DNA of 64,000 bases, from assembly GCF_005239225.2 (NCBI RefSeq), contig NC_133292.1, forward strand, positions 9,644,985 through 9,708,984, written 5' to 3'. This DNA comes from Populus alba. Lineage: Eukaryota; Streptophyta; Magnoliopsida; Malpighiales; Salicaceae. The notes under the pieces are model-generated. The model made no database searches. It worked only from the letters and a program-made list of their open reading frames with translations, and had not been told where the DNA came from. Positions 24,675-36,534 of the stretch are shown here, one piece after another (position 1 is the stretch's first letter; each line of letters starts with the position of its first letter). A program made the position numbers and the translations under genes.

Positions 24675-27283
24675 TCCCCTCTCTCCTCGAAAGGATTCGA
24701 CCTCGAATCAAAATCTGTGTCAAACAAAGTAAGATCAGCAACATTAAAGGTAGCACTAACACTATACTCACCTGGAAGGTCGATTTTGTATGCGTTGTCA
24801 TTGATTCTCTCTAAAACCTGAAAAGGACCATCACCACGAGGCTGTAATTTTGATTTCCTTTGGTTAGGAAATCGTTCCTTACGCATGTGCACCCATACCC
24901 AATCATCGGGTTGGAAAACAACCAGTTTACGTCCCTTATTTGCTTTAGAAGCGTAAAGTCTGTTCTTTTTCTCTATTTGTAGTCAAACTCCCTCATGGAG
25001 TTCTCTCACCATCTTTGCCTTCTTTTCACCATCTAAACTTACCCTTTCTTCAAAAGGTAAAGGAATTAAGTCCATAGGAGTTAGTGGATTAAAACCATAA
25101 ACAATTTCAAAAGGAGAAAAAGTAGTAGTTGAATGCACAGTTCTATTATAAGCAAACTCAACAAAAGGCAAACATTCTTCCCAACTTTTCAAATTCTTTT
25201 GAATTACAGCACGTAAAAGTTGGGATAATGTTCTATTCACTACCTCAGTTTGTCCATCTGTTTGAGGATGGCATGTTGTTGAAAATAAGAGTTTAGTTCC
25301 CAACTTTCCCCATAAGGTCTTCCAAAAGTAACTAAGGAACTTAACATCACGATCTGACACTATACTCTTAGGAATGCCATGCAAACGTACAATCTCTCTA
25401 AAGAACAAGTCTGCGATATGAGATGCATCATCTATTTTATGGCATGCAATGAAATGCGCCATTTTAGAAAACCTATCTACCACAACAAAGATAGAGTCTC
25501 TACCTTTCTTTGACCTAGGTAAACCTAAAACAAAGTCCATAGAGATATCTACCCAAGGTTCAGTAGGCACAGGTAGTGGTGTATATAGTCCATGCGGTTG
25601 TACTCTAGATTTTGCCTTTCTACAAGCAATGCACTGTTCACAAATTCGTTGCACATCTCTTTTCATCTTTGGCCAATAGAAATGCTCATGCAATACATAC
25701 AAGGTTTTCGCAACCCCAAAGTGACCCATTAAACCACCCCCATGTGTTTCACGAACAAGCAATTCACGCAAAGAACTAGCAGGAACACACAATCTATTCT
25801 CTTTGAACAAATAACCATCCATCAAATAAAACTTACCGAAAGCCGAATGTCCACATGCATTATAAATCTCAGCAAAGTCAGAATCATTATCATACAATTC
25901 CTTCACATATTCAAAACCTAACAATCTAGTATTCATGGTGTGTAAAAGAACATACATGCGCGAGAGTGCATCAGCTACGATGTTCTCTTTCCCTTGCTTA
26001 TACTTGATTACGTAAGGAAAAGTTTCAATGAATTCAACCCATTTTGCATGCCTCCTATTCAACTTACCTTGTCCTTTCAGATGTTTCAAGGACTCATGAT
26101 CCGAATGGATTACGAACTCTTTTGGCCACAAGTAATGCTGCCATGTCTCAAGTGCTCTTACCAAGGCATAGAGTTCTTTGTCGTAAGTGGGATAGTTCAA
26201 GGTCGCTCCACTTAACTTCTCACTGAAATACGCAATAGGTCTTCGATCCTGCATCAAAACAACACCTATTCCTATTCCAGACGCATCACATTCTATTTCA
26301 AATGCTTTTGTAAAGTCAGGTAAAGCCAAAACAAGTGCAGAACATAATTTGTCTTTCAAAAAAACAAAAGCCAACTTTTGTTCCTCCCCCCATCTAAACC
26401 CAACTGACTTTTTAACAACTTCATTCAAGGGCGCAGCTATTGTGCTGAAATCTTTCACAAAACGCCTGTAAAAACTAGCTAACCCATGAAAACTCCTTAC
26501 CTCACTTACCGATTTGGGTGTAGGCCATTCCCGGATGGCCTTAACTTTCTCCTCATCCATCTCGATACCCTGTGCAGTTACAACATAGCCAAGAAACACA
26601 ATTTTCTCCATGCAAAAGGCACACTTTTTAAGATTAGCATACAATTTCTCACTACGCAACACACTAAGTACATTACGCAAATGATCAAGATGCTCAGTTA
26701 AGTTCTTGCTATATATCAAAATGTCATCAAAATACACAACCACAAACTTACCTATGAATGCACGTAACACATGATTCATTAAACGCATAAACGTACTAGG
26801 TGCATTTGTAAGTCCAAACGGCATTACTAACCATTCATACAAACCATGCTTAGTCTTAAATGTTGTTTTCCATTCATCACCTTCTTTCATCCTAATTTGA
26901 TGGTACCCACTTTTCAAGTCAATTTTAGAGAAAATACAGGATCGATGTAACTCATCTAACATGTCATCAAGCCTAGGGATGGGATGTCTATACTTTACCA
27001 TTATGTTGTTGATGGCTCGGCAATCAACACACATCCTCCATGTTCCATCCTTCTTTGGCACAAGTAGCACGGGTACAGCACACGGGCTCATACTCTCACG
27101 AATGTAGCCCTTTTCCATCAGCTCATCAACTTGCCTTTGAAGCTCCTTCGTCTCCTCGGGATTGCTTCTATAAGCTGGTCGGTTAGGAATTGAAGCTCCG
27201 GGTACGAAATCAATCTGATGCTCTATCCCCCTCAATGGTGGTAATCCGCTAGGATTATCGTCGGGGAACACATCATCAAATCC
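24452..27283 (-). pseudogene. pol: Retrotransposon Pol: reverse transcriptase, RNase H, integrase
   Basis: Continuous in the gag frame, beginning right after the TAG at 27284-27286. Counting from 27271: reverse transcriptase with YFDD at about 180-183; RNase H with ECDASG at about 328-332; integrase zinc finger (H510, H517, C544, C547); integrase core with Asp579, Asp640 and Glu676 (35 residues between the last two, a DD35E pattern). One TGA at 24983-24985 separates the integrase core from the C-terminal domain (WVHMRKERFPNQRKSKL, DGPFQVLERINDNAYKIDLP). The tail continues through the polypurine tract into the LTR, including GPMTRSKTKTLKDALNAL. No classical chromodomain is obvious. The catalytic residues are still present, but the premature stop should remove the C-terminal part. 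Confidence 0.93.
24675..24688 (-). other. Polypurine tract
   Basis: In the element sense this reads GAGGAGAGAGGGGA, directly abutting the 3' LTR, as expected for the plus-strand primer. It lies inside the coding frame, since gag-pol runs through it. Confidence 0.9.
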
Positions 27284-29392
27284 CTACAACAAAGAAATAG
27301 CAACACTAGGCACAATATGATCAAGATCTTTAGTATTAAAGTAAGCCTCTTTGTACACAAGTAAGATCATTGGCTTGTTAGTGAAAAATGCAGATCTGAC
27401 CTCACCCTCTCTAGCATAAAAATTGGGTTGTTTCTTTAGTTTTTCCACACAATTCTCATCACACTTGCTGACTTTCTTCACTCCTCTTGTCTTACCTCCA
27501 CTCTCGGCCAGATTTGGGTGTTTTTGAGTTGTGGTCGAATGGTTTGATTTGTTTGGAGTGTTGGCCGAATATTTGCTTGTGTTTGGATGGGTGGCCGAAT
27601 GGGTTGTAGTGGTTTGGGTTCTAGCCGAATCTGATGGTCTTCTCTCCCCTTTTTCCTCACCTTGATTTTCTCTCCCCATCGCCTCATGCTCACTTTTTAG
27701 CTTTATTTGATCATCATACACCTGTTTGGGTGTAAGAGGTACAAGAGTGATGGTTTTACCATCTTTTACAATGGTATACCTATTTTTAACCCCATCATGA
27801 ATTGCCTTCCTATCATATTGCCATGGTCTCCTCAACAAGATGTGACTTGCTTGCATTGATACCACGTCGCACAGAACTTCATCAACATATTTCCCAATCG
27901 AAAATGGAACCACAACCTGTTTAGTCACTTTCACTTCACCACTATCATTCAGCCATTGCAATCTATATGGTTTAGCATGCTTAGCAGTATACAAATTCAG
28001 TTTACTAACAAGGGTGGCACTGCAAACATTAACACAGCTTCCACTATCTATAATTAAACCACACACCTTTCTTTGTACGTAACAACGCGTATGGAAGATG
28101 TTCTCCCTTTGTTCATTACTATCATCTTCTTTGATCTGAACCTGAAGTGTTCGCCTTATAACCAAGGACTCCTCAACCGGTAATGCTAACTCATCCCCAT
28201 CACTATCCTCCAATGGTGGCATGCCTTCACAATCAGAACTGTCACTTTCAGATTCCACATCACCATTATCTCTAATCATCATGATTCTCTTGTTTGGACA
28301 CTCTGAAGCATAATGTCCATGTCTCTGACACCTGAAACATTTAACATCACGAGTACGTTTAGGTTGAGTTTCAGATTTACCTTTGGCATCAGTAGGGACA
28401 TCAACTTTAGCCTTTGGTGGTTCAGTTCTAGAAGGACCAAAGGATCTTGGGCGGATAGTGCCCTCTCTCTTTATATTCGACTTCCAAGATGATGACGAAC
28501 CAGAATTAAACGCTGGCCGAGCATGCCCCCTCCTAAGTTGTCTCTCAACCTTCGTCGCCATGTGAACCATGTCCTCTAGCTCCACATAGTGCTGTAGCTC
28601 AACCACATTAGCAATGTCCCGATTCAACCCATTAAGAAATCTAGCCATGGTGGCTTCTCTATCCTCAACAACATTAGCCCGAATCATTGCTATCTCCATC
28701 TCTTTGTGATATTCATCTACTGTCTTATAACCTTGATTCAGACCTTGGAGCTTCAGATATAAGTCTCTATAATAGTGGTTTGGCACAAATCATCTCCTCA
28801 TTAAGACTTTCATCTCCCCCCAAGTCTGAACGGGTCGCTCGCCATTCCTCCTCCTACTGATCACAATCTGATCCCACCAAATCAACGCATACTCCGTAAA
28901 CTCAATTATCACCAATTTCACCTTTTTCTGTTCAGAATAGCTATGGCAATCAAAAATCCAATCTACCTTTTTCTCCCACTCCAAATAAGCCTCGGGATCG
29001 TTTTTACCTTGAAAGGTAGGAATTTTCAGTTTAATGGTGTCCAAGTGCCCATCCATATCTTCATAAGTGCTCATGCCACGGAAATTCACATTCCTCCTAG
29101 CCCTGTTCGGTCCAGACCTGATTCCTTGGCCAGCTGATGCAAAATCATAGTCATCTTCTCCCGCATCTGCGTTTTCATCAACAAACTCTTCAAAATCAGA
29201 TCTAACATTCCGTGCAGCCATACGGGCCGTATTTCCCCGTCAATCAGCCCCACTATTCTGTTGCTTTATTGAATTCACCTCATCTTTCAGATCCTTGTAC
29301 GTCCTAGACAACAGCTCAAGTTGCTGGCCTATGGATCGCAATTGGAAAGCTACGTCAACGTTTTGTGTCGCTGATTCGTTGTTTTCAGACAT
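27284..29392 (-). pseudogene. gag: Retrotransposon Gag plus protease, first part of the gag-pol frame
   Basis: The frame opens at ATG 29390-29392 (MSENNES...), 57 codons before a later in-frame ATG at 29221. It includes a retrotransposon Gag core (LEWEKKVDWIFDCHSY..., WWDQI), a CCHC knuckle (CFRCQRHGHYASEC) and an aspartic protease active site (IIDSGSCVNVC). Stops in frame: TGA at 29240-29242 (codon 51), TGA at 28790-28792 (codon 201) and TAG at 27284-27286 (codon 703, at the protease/RT boundary). Each lies one C-to-T transition from a sense codon, two in a CG context and the last in a CAG context. An insertion/deletion frame break is absent. Inactivation by point mutation is therefore the best reading. 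Confidence 0.9.
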
Positions 29393-29819
29393 TCTTTGAA
29401 TCTGCAAAATTTGGTCAGTAGCACAAATATATCCTCACACCTCTCGTGTATCACACAAACAAAAATGAAGGCTTTTCACTCTATTAAGCTCTCTACGCCT
29501 TTTACCTCACAACTTGCTTTCTTTTGGTTCTTTAGGAACTGAAATCAACAAATCAAAGTCAATAGCCTTCGCAGCGCACTCTAAATATAATTTTCAGACT
29601 CAAGAATCAATAAATATACTGAAAACAAAGCAAAACAAAACTAGGATTACGATTTTGCGAGTAGCAATGCAAATTCGTACGAATTGTGGACGAAACAAAG
29701 ACACGAAATAAAACAGAAGCGAATGTTAAGAAAACAATTACTTGACTCCTAGATAATCCAAATATAGCAGAAACAAAAATATTTGGACAAAACTAAACAA
29801 CAAAGATCATGTTTTGAAA

Positions 29820-30325
29820 CTCGAGGCAAATCTAACCCATTACGCAATTTTACGTAACAGAATTGAAACCCAGACCAAACGATCTCGAAATGACCTCAAA
29901 TTCAATATTTAGTATTGCAATACTATGAAAACACCAAAAATCAATTTATAAGTCGTTCTATAATGTCTAGGTACCCAAACCCCTTGTATGATCAGTTTGC
30001 GGCAGAATTGAACCTCCAATTAAAACCTCCAGAAACCGATATCAAAATAATCCCAAATTTAATATGTGATGCAATCGCATACCCAATACTCAGAATATGA
30101 AGTTTCAATAGATTCCAAGGTGTTTTACCTAGGGTTCACTAAGAGTAGTGTTTTGCGGCAGAATTGAAACTCGAATTAAAACCTCAAGCAAATAATATCA
30201 GAATAAGCCCAAATTTGATATATCATGCGATCCCACCCCCAATAGACTGAATATGAAGTTTAAATTGATTCCGAGGTGGTTTGCTTATGGTTCACCAAGA
30301 TTTGTGTTTCTGCGGCAAAAATTGA
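29820..30325. repeat. Degenerate tandem repeat of about 156 bases in the retrotransposon leader
   Basis: The core TTTGCGGCAGAATTGAA occurs at 29996 and 30152. A diverged form lies at about 30308 and an older one near 29851 (ACAGAATTGAAACC). The GCGGC core spacing is 156 and 157 bases. Between cores, matching stretches such as AATATGAAGTTT and ATTAAAACCTC recur in register. It lies between the primer site and the gag start, a region that in gypsy elements often carries packaging or spacer sequence. Confidence 0.8.
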
Positions 30326-30563
30326 ATGATCCTTCAAATTTTAACTAATCACTCTTTTCTCTATTTCTTTCTGATTTTTTTTTTTTTTAATAAACTGATA
30401 TGATTAGAGGCAGTAACAAGATGAAATATAAAATTTTTTTTTTTTGCTTAGATGACACAGACACGAAGAACAAGAAGATGGATGCAAACACTAAAAAACT
30501 CAAGAGACACTAAAAAAAAAAAAACGAAAATAACAGAATGATATGACCTTGTTTCGGAGCCTA

Positions 30564-30575
30564 GCTCTGATACCA
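30564..30575 (-). other. Primer binding site, initiator tRNA-Met
   Basis: In the element sense this reads TGGTATCAGAGC, two bases after the 5' LTR end. It is the exact complement of the 3' end of plant initiator tRNA-Met including CCA, and primes minus-strand DNA synthesis. Confidence 0.95.
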
Positions 30576-30577
30576 AC

Positions 30578-31313
30578 TGATGCGAACCTCGTGATCACGT
30601 GGTCACACAACCCACAATCAAGATTGAGATCTGATCCCGGAAAGCCGAAATAGGTCTGATAGGAGTGTGACACAATGGAAACCTGCCCCAAGGCACCTAC
30701 ACTATTGGAATGAGTAGAATGACGCCACGAAGCCAGTTAATCTTCGATAAGTCAGATTCAGTTCGTTCAAGAACTGAAGAATGCAAGAATCACTCTCACA
30801 CGTTAAAACTGAAAAATTCAGAAGTAATTATCATCAAAGCTGCTGAAATTTTGGCCTACATGAGTTTAAATAGTTCTTGAAAAGTTAACCCTAATGGACC
30901 CTTTATGTGGACTTATATGAGGTCCACTCAAAACTGGCTCAAAACCCTAAAATGAAAAGCCCATAACCCAAAAAATGAAAAGCTCATAACTTAATCCAAA
31001 CAAGCCTTGGATCCTAGCTTAAAACAAAGTATGAATTAAGCCCAAACAAGCCTTGGGCTGTAGCTAACAAAATAAAATAAAGCCCTTATCTCATGGCCCA
31101 AATAAGGTTGTATTGGACCCCTCTTCCACATGGATAAGATGTACTAGGATCTCCTCTTGATACTCCAATGGACCTTCCAATTCTGACTTGGTGGAAACCT
31201 TCAAAACCAATGCATTCAATGCGTCTTTCAATGTCTTTGTCTTGGACCGAGTCATTGGTCCATTTAGAACATGTAATGGGTCCTTGCTGGTGTTTCTGGG
31301 CTGGTCCGCATCA
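30578..31313 (-). repeat. 5' LTR of the gypsy element
   Basis: 736-base terminal repeat that should carry the element's promoter. In its sense strand a TATTTAAA box lies near 30866-30873. Differences from the left LTR are eight transitions, one A/C transversion and one A indel. Confidence 0.97.
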
Positions 31314-32958
31314 GAGTTTTTTGTTATTTACAAATATATTAAATAATATATATTTTATTTTTAATACCAGAAAAATAATTTAAAAATACTAAAAAAATAA
31401 TAATAAAATTCAAATTTTACTAAAAGTATGCTCAATCATAAAAACAAACGATCTTGAAAATATAATATGGTTAAATGTTATAACATTTTATACACAAAAG
31501 TCCACCATTAAAAGCAAACTTTACATATTTTTCATTTTTATATATATATAAATGCCACGTAAAAAAGCTACAACCCATTTAGATTGAGTTTTTCCACAAG
31601 AAGAAAACAAAGTTATCGTCAACGAACATATAATCAAGGATATATTTTTAATTTTTAAAATATTTGAAACAATCCTACTATCCTACGTGACTAAACAACG
31701 GTACTGGTTGGGCCAGAACTTACATGGAAAAAGGTAGCCGACCTCAGCTACCACAACCTTCTCCATAGAAAGTTGATTTTTACGTCACACTGCCTTTCAA
31801 AAAGTAACGTTCAAATGGGTCTCTCATCAAAATAATTGAATTTGCAACCCCAGCTAGTGCAAAGGCATCGCTAATTGACCGTCCCGAGTCAAATTTACTA
31901 GAGACCATTAGGATGGGGTTGAAGCTGAATTTTGCTTCTCTTGTATCCACCACCCACCTCCGATCTGGTTGGATATGATCAGATGAAAGACTTTCTCTGC
32001 TAGGCGAATGATCCACTGGATTTATTTATTTTTAATAAATTTTACAAAAATAAAATATAAGCACCCTCATACATTAATCATAAAATAAAATAGTCTAAAT
32101 TTCAAATATATACATAAAATCATATCATACAATAAGAATAAAATTTATACATTAAATTGAAGACAAAAAATCACACCCTTCCGTATCCGACTCTGGTCAA
32201 ACCCCACAAGGATTATTTTACCTGGTTGATTGACAAACCACATAAAACCCAGGTTGTCTCAAATTCGAATCCCACTGTTATCAATTCATCGATAACTCAA
32301 AACCATTTTCTTTTTCAAAAAAATAAAAACAAAAATGATACTAACCAAATACACCTCAGCTTCTACCTCCCGGAGTTGGTTGTTGGATCAAGTGTTTAAA
32401 AAGGATAAAACGCCCAGGCTAAAAGATAAACCAGGATGAGACTTGCACCAGATTGAATTTAACAGCTCTTGCTGGGCAACATCTATTACAGGCAATCAAC
32501 GTGTTTATGTCTCAGCAGGCTGTTTCAACTTTCCGAATTCAATGACGATTTTCAGGATGGCGACGGCCTCAGTTTATCAACAGAAGATAGACAGGGGATA
32601 GAATTATGAAAAAAAAAAGAAAAAAAAGAAAAAAGGAGGCTTTGACAGCGCAAAATGATGCAGCAACTCGTTCTCATTACAACACAACGGCAATTACAAG
32701 AACTTTGCAACACGACAGGCACTAAGAGGCAAACTCTGCAAATAAAAATCACGCAGAAAATTCCAAAAGTGTGATATACCCAAGCAACAAAGAAGGGCAT
32801 AAACAGCAGACACTCTATCATGTGTCACAATCATGTATTGACATTAAATCGAATCAAAGGGGGAAAAAATGCATTGAAGCGACCCCTAGCCATCCAAGAA
32901 ATTAAATAAATAAAATAGAAAAGTAGAAACCAGCATCTGCAACAGGACCTCGACCCAA
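31314..32958. other. Intergenic region between retrotransposon and CAP1
   Basis: 31314-31700 and 32020-32170 are AT-rich. 31700-32020 is more balanced but I recognise nothing. 32400-32958 is probably CAP1 3' UTR and flank. No gene is supported. Confidence 0.4.
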
Positions 32959-35900
32959 TTACCCTCCAGAGTGGGAAACGGGAGTGGTTTCAAACTGGCC
33001 ATCCTTGAATGCATGAATGAACTGCTGTGGCAAAGCATGCTCCGCCTACAAATGAAGACATGGTAAGCCATTTCTTAGGAAATTACAAAGCAAAAATCTT
33101 CAAAAGTACAACAAAAGGGATCTGATTGTGATTTGAGCTGGCTATTAAGAGAGAGAAGGATTTGAGCATTAAGACCTCCACCCAACCCAAAGAGAAAGAA
33201 AAGAAAAGCAACATACACAATGGCGAATAACAAAATCTTTGTAGTCAAACATAGAAGGAACACATGTAAAAGTTGGAAAAATACCAAATCACCACCAGGC
33301 TCTGCACCAGGTACCAATACGTTGATCTCACTAGATTTAGCAGTAGTAATAGATGCCCCCAAGGAATCCTTGCTTAAATATAATTGACAGCCTCCCGTGT
33401 TGTCCACTGAAATTGTTGGAGCAGAACCCTAGAGCAGGGAACAAATTTGGTAGATGTAACTTTAGATCATGCTTGTATTCCATAAACCAAGCATCAATAA
33501 CTATACATGTCCAATTACCAAAACAGTAATGACAAAGCCGAACATAATTTGAAATAACATACCTGGCATTGCACCTCAACACCATTGCAATTCACAATCT
33601 CACAAGCAGCCACCACATCCTGTTTATCCAATAAAAGAAACATTCAACTCAAAAGGTGTGATGGCACTACGGAGCAGAAACCATATTGGCATGTTTCTTT
33701 CAGACTTTCTCATACTAACCATGAATACAACCCCCATCTTGGTGCATTTGTCAATTGTTATATTGTTAACTTTGCCTGCAAATAGTGAGAACCAAAATAA
33801 GCTGCTTGTGGCTTTATAAACAGGAAAATAACATTGAGTAATATTTGTAAATGGATGGCATGCATTATATATCCTCACAGATTAAAAAATTACCTTGAAT
33901 CTGCAAAACTGAATCTTTGCATCCAAAAATATATACAGACTGTTTTGCATCACAATCATCAATTACTAAATTCTTTTTTCCAATTTGATTCTCGACTACC
34001 CACCTGCAAGAAGATACAACCAAAGAGATAATATATGAATCACACCCCATGCTAGCCTGATGCTTTAATTTAAAATCAAATCATTTTGAAACAGATAGAC
34101 ACTCACTTACGACCCATTTGAAGCTCTAGCTTTGGAGGCCCTGCCTTGGAGAACGAAGATGCACCAGCGCGGCCTCCTTTTTCAGCAACAGCAACAACAC
34201 CAGTTCTATCAGCACGGTTCTTTGTCTTCATATCATCTGTGACCTTTTTAAGACCTGGGAAGAAAGAAACCAAAATCGATGAACTACAATATCCTTTGCT
34301 GAGGACCTTTCTTTTAAAAGGTGAAGAAAAAGACTACCTGTAGTCACAGACTTCCCAGAACTAATTTCTTGGAAAACAGCAGCCATCCCTTCTTTAGGCT
34401 TTGATGATGAAGGCTGAGAAGATTCAGAACTGAAGAGAGAAGCTGGTGGAGGAGGTGGAGGTGCAGGAGCTTTTGATGGAGCAGAGGCCGTTGCTTTGCC
34501 AGTAGTGCTCCAAACTGGGCCCAGGGGATAATGACTCTTAACATAGTCCCTCAAACCTGGTAAATATAGATCCTTCAAGGCCTTGGCCCATTCAACATGG
34601 TTTGGGTCTTTGCTTCTGTACTGTACAAGAATCTGAATTTTACAGCGCAAAAAGTTTGCAAAAATCAATGTAGTTTCCTCGCTCACTAAATAACTTGTTT
34701 TCATGTGCAATTAGATAATGTGGGTACAGAGCAGTTCAATGCAGATATCAAACACCAAAATAAGAATGCAAGGGTCTACAGATGAATGACTTGGATAAAA
34801 GTCATGTGGCATAGTCAAATAAAATAAAGAGAAAAAACAATGCAGTTTTGGGGGCTAATTCTGCTCCATAAACATCCTCTTCAAGCTACCAGTTCTGTTT
34901 TCTTCCTACAGCTAACAGTAATGAAGAGCATCTCAACTTTGTTGCAGTTCCCTATAGTGAGATGCAAGGATCCAGCAAATCATAAAGTACCTTGTTACTG
35001 TAAAACTCAGCCATTTGCCAACTTTCTTCCACATGCGCAATAGGCATGCTCATACCTCAAATAAGAAAAAGCAGTATCAGGAAAAAAAAACAAAACAAAG
35101 GGATAAAGAACTACATGCTACTAGAATGTAGAAGTGACTACAAAATGCCCTTACCACAATCCTTTCCAGTGTAAGCAATCCAAGCTAAAGCTGTGAGACT
35201 ATCAGCAGCTGCCTTCAAGTGGTTAAAGAAATCAGATCTCCTTCCCTCTGTCATTGCATTTGCTTTCATGATCACTTCATTCAATGGCTTGATAAATTCA
35301 GCCAATCCTGCAAGATCAGGTTTCTGCACAAATAGAACAAGTCATTCAACATCACCAAATTTCAATTCTACAGTGGAAATGATACTGCCGATGAAATCAA
35401 AAGTAGACAACCCTCCCCTAACCAATCTTTTGTACCCTTCACTACTTCTATAGTAACCTGTTTTTTTATTCCCTCTTCAAGTTCTCTTTCAATGCTTACA
35501 TCATCAACTACATTAACCAACATAGAACAATGATAACATACAGAACTCTATGTCCATGTCACACCTCTAAAGAAGTACAATCACATACGGATCTTGTCTC
35601 CCTAATTATGATATACTGTTCTTATTAAATATTCTAACGCATTATCATGCAACAATAGCCATTCTAAGTTAGAGTTTGTCAACGAAACACAATTTCAGAG
35701 AAGACAGTTTGCACAAATCTAAAATTACCAGTGACTTTTCAAATTATTTCTTACCAACCTAAATATCCATGCTTTCTCGTATCATTTCAAGTTCTAATTA
35801 CAACGGGAGAAGGCCATTCTCGTCAAATCTTTCATTCCAAAGAAAATATTTACGGGGAACTAAATAAAACCGATTTGTCAAACTACATTTTATTATGAGA

Positions 35901-36534
35901 CTAAATCAGACTTCACTCAACACCCATCCATGACAAATCAAAATGTACCGGATCATGCAAACAGTTAAAACTACAATATATATATATATATGATTAAACC
36001 ATCCCAGCAAAATCTTAACAAATTCCTCTAGAGACGGTTAAAAAAACTCAAGTCAGCCAAAACCACCTAAATCAAACTATAATTCTTTCACTTCACGAGC
36101 TATCTAATACAGCGAATCACGATCAAATTCAAGCTACATAATCACTTCAAACTCAATATTGTCCTTCTATCATTAAAGCCAAAAAAACCACATACATTTT
36201 AATGGCGCCAACTTCTTAATTTAAAACTAAAACCTCCAAAACATAATAAATAAATCAGTACCCGAGTTTGCTTGATTTTGATGAGAAGTTCCTTTTGTAC
36301 ATTAAGAGCTTGTTCTAGAATTTTCGTGACTTCTAAAACTTGTCCTCCAATCTTATCCGCGGCACTCGAAACCCTACCAAAGAATGTCCCAATGAAATCA
36401 TCAAACGCCACAATCGACGGATCCGTCGCCGCGGAATCATCTCCGCCACTCACAGCCACACCTCCACTCCTCAAAGACAGCGCTTCCAATCGCGCCACCG
36501 CTGATTCTAGCCTCTCTATCAGTTTCTCCTCCAT
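32959..36534 (-). CDS. CAP1: Cyclase-associated protein 1 (CAP1), actin-monomer recycling factor
   Basis: CAP binds actin monomers, promotes nucleotide exchange and works with cofilin to recycle actin in the cytosol. Ten minus-strand exons: 36262-36534, 35155-35323, 34991-35055, 34338-34632, 34107-34254, 33894-34003, 33720-33775, 33563-33619, 33285-33428, 32959-33045; 1404 bases, 467 aa. The N-terminus [19 protein letters not shown] is the oligomerising coiled-coil motif. The helical folded domain follows ([30 protein letters not shown]). Then a Pro-rich stretch ([12 protein letters not shown]), a WH2-like region ([19 protein letters not shown]), and the C-terminal beta-helix CARP domain ([31 protein letters not shown]) ending [10 protein letters not shown]. 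Exon 3 uses a GAG acceptor, slightly unusual. No defects. The Arabidopsis homologue is At4g34490. Confidence 0.97.

Larger units (their letters stand above)
23940..31313 (-). mobile_element. Complete Ty3/gypsy LTR retrotransposon, probably CRM-type chromovirus, degraded coding region
   Basis: A 7.4 kb element with both LTRs (735 and 736 bases), TG...CA ends inside the inverted termini TGATGC/GCATCA, and a perfect 5-base target duplication GAGTT (23935-23939 and 31314-31318). Transcription sense is minus, so the 5' LTR is the right one. Next to it is a primer site complementary to initiator tRNA-Met, and before the left LTR a polypurine tract. The internal region has a leader of about 1.2 kb and one gag-pol frame of 1,647 codons (29392 to 24452) in the order Gag, zinc knuckle, protease, RT, RNase H, integrase, with four in-frame stops and no frameshift. 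The frame continues through the polypurine tract and 223 bases into the 3' LTR, a trait described for CRM elements. The LTRs differ by 9 substitutions and 1 indel (about 1.2%), so the insertion is recent. It cannot make its own full polyprotein as read. Confidence 0.96.

Noticed and set aside
27284..27286. TAG between protease and RT as a programmed readthrough site
   Set aside because: Three other premature stops in the same frame and the one-frame architecture make mutation the simpler reading; no pseudoknot or readthrough context was identified.
31168..31383. Plus-strand open frame identical to one at 24529
   Set aside because: It is the same LTR sequence seen twice, antisense to the gag-pol tail; not an independent gene.
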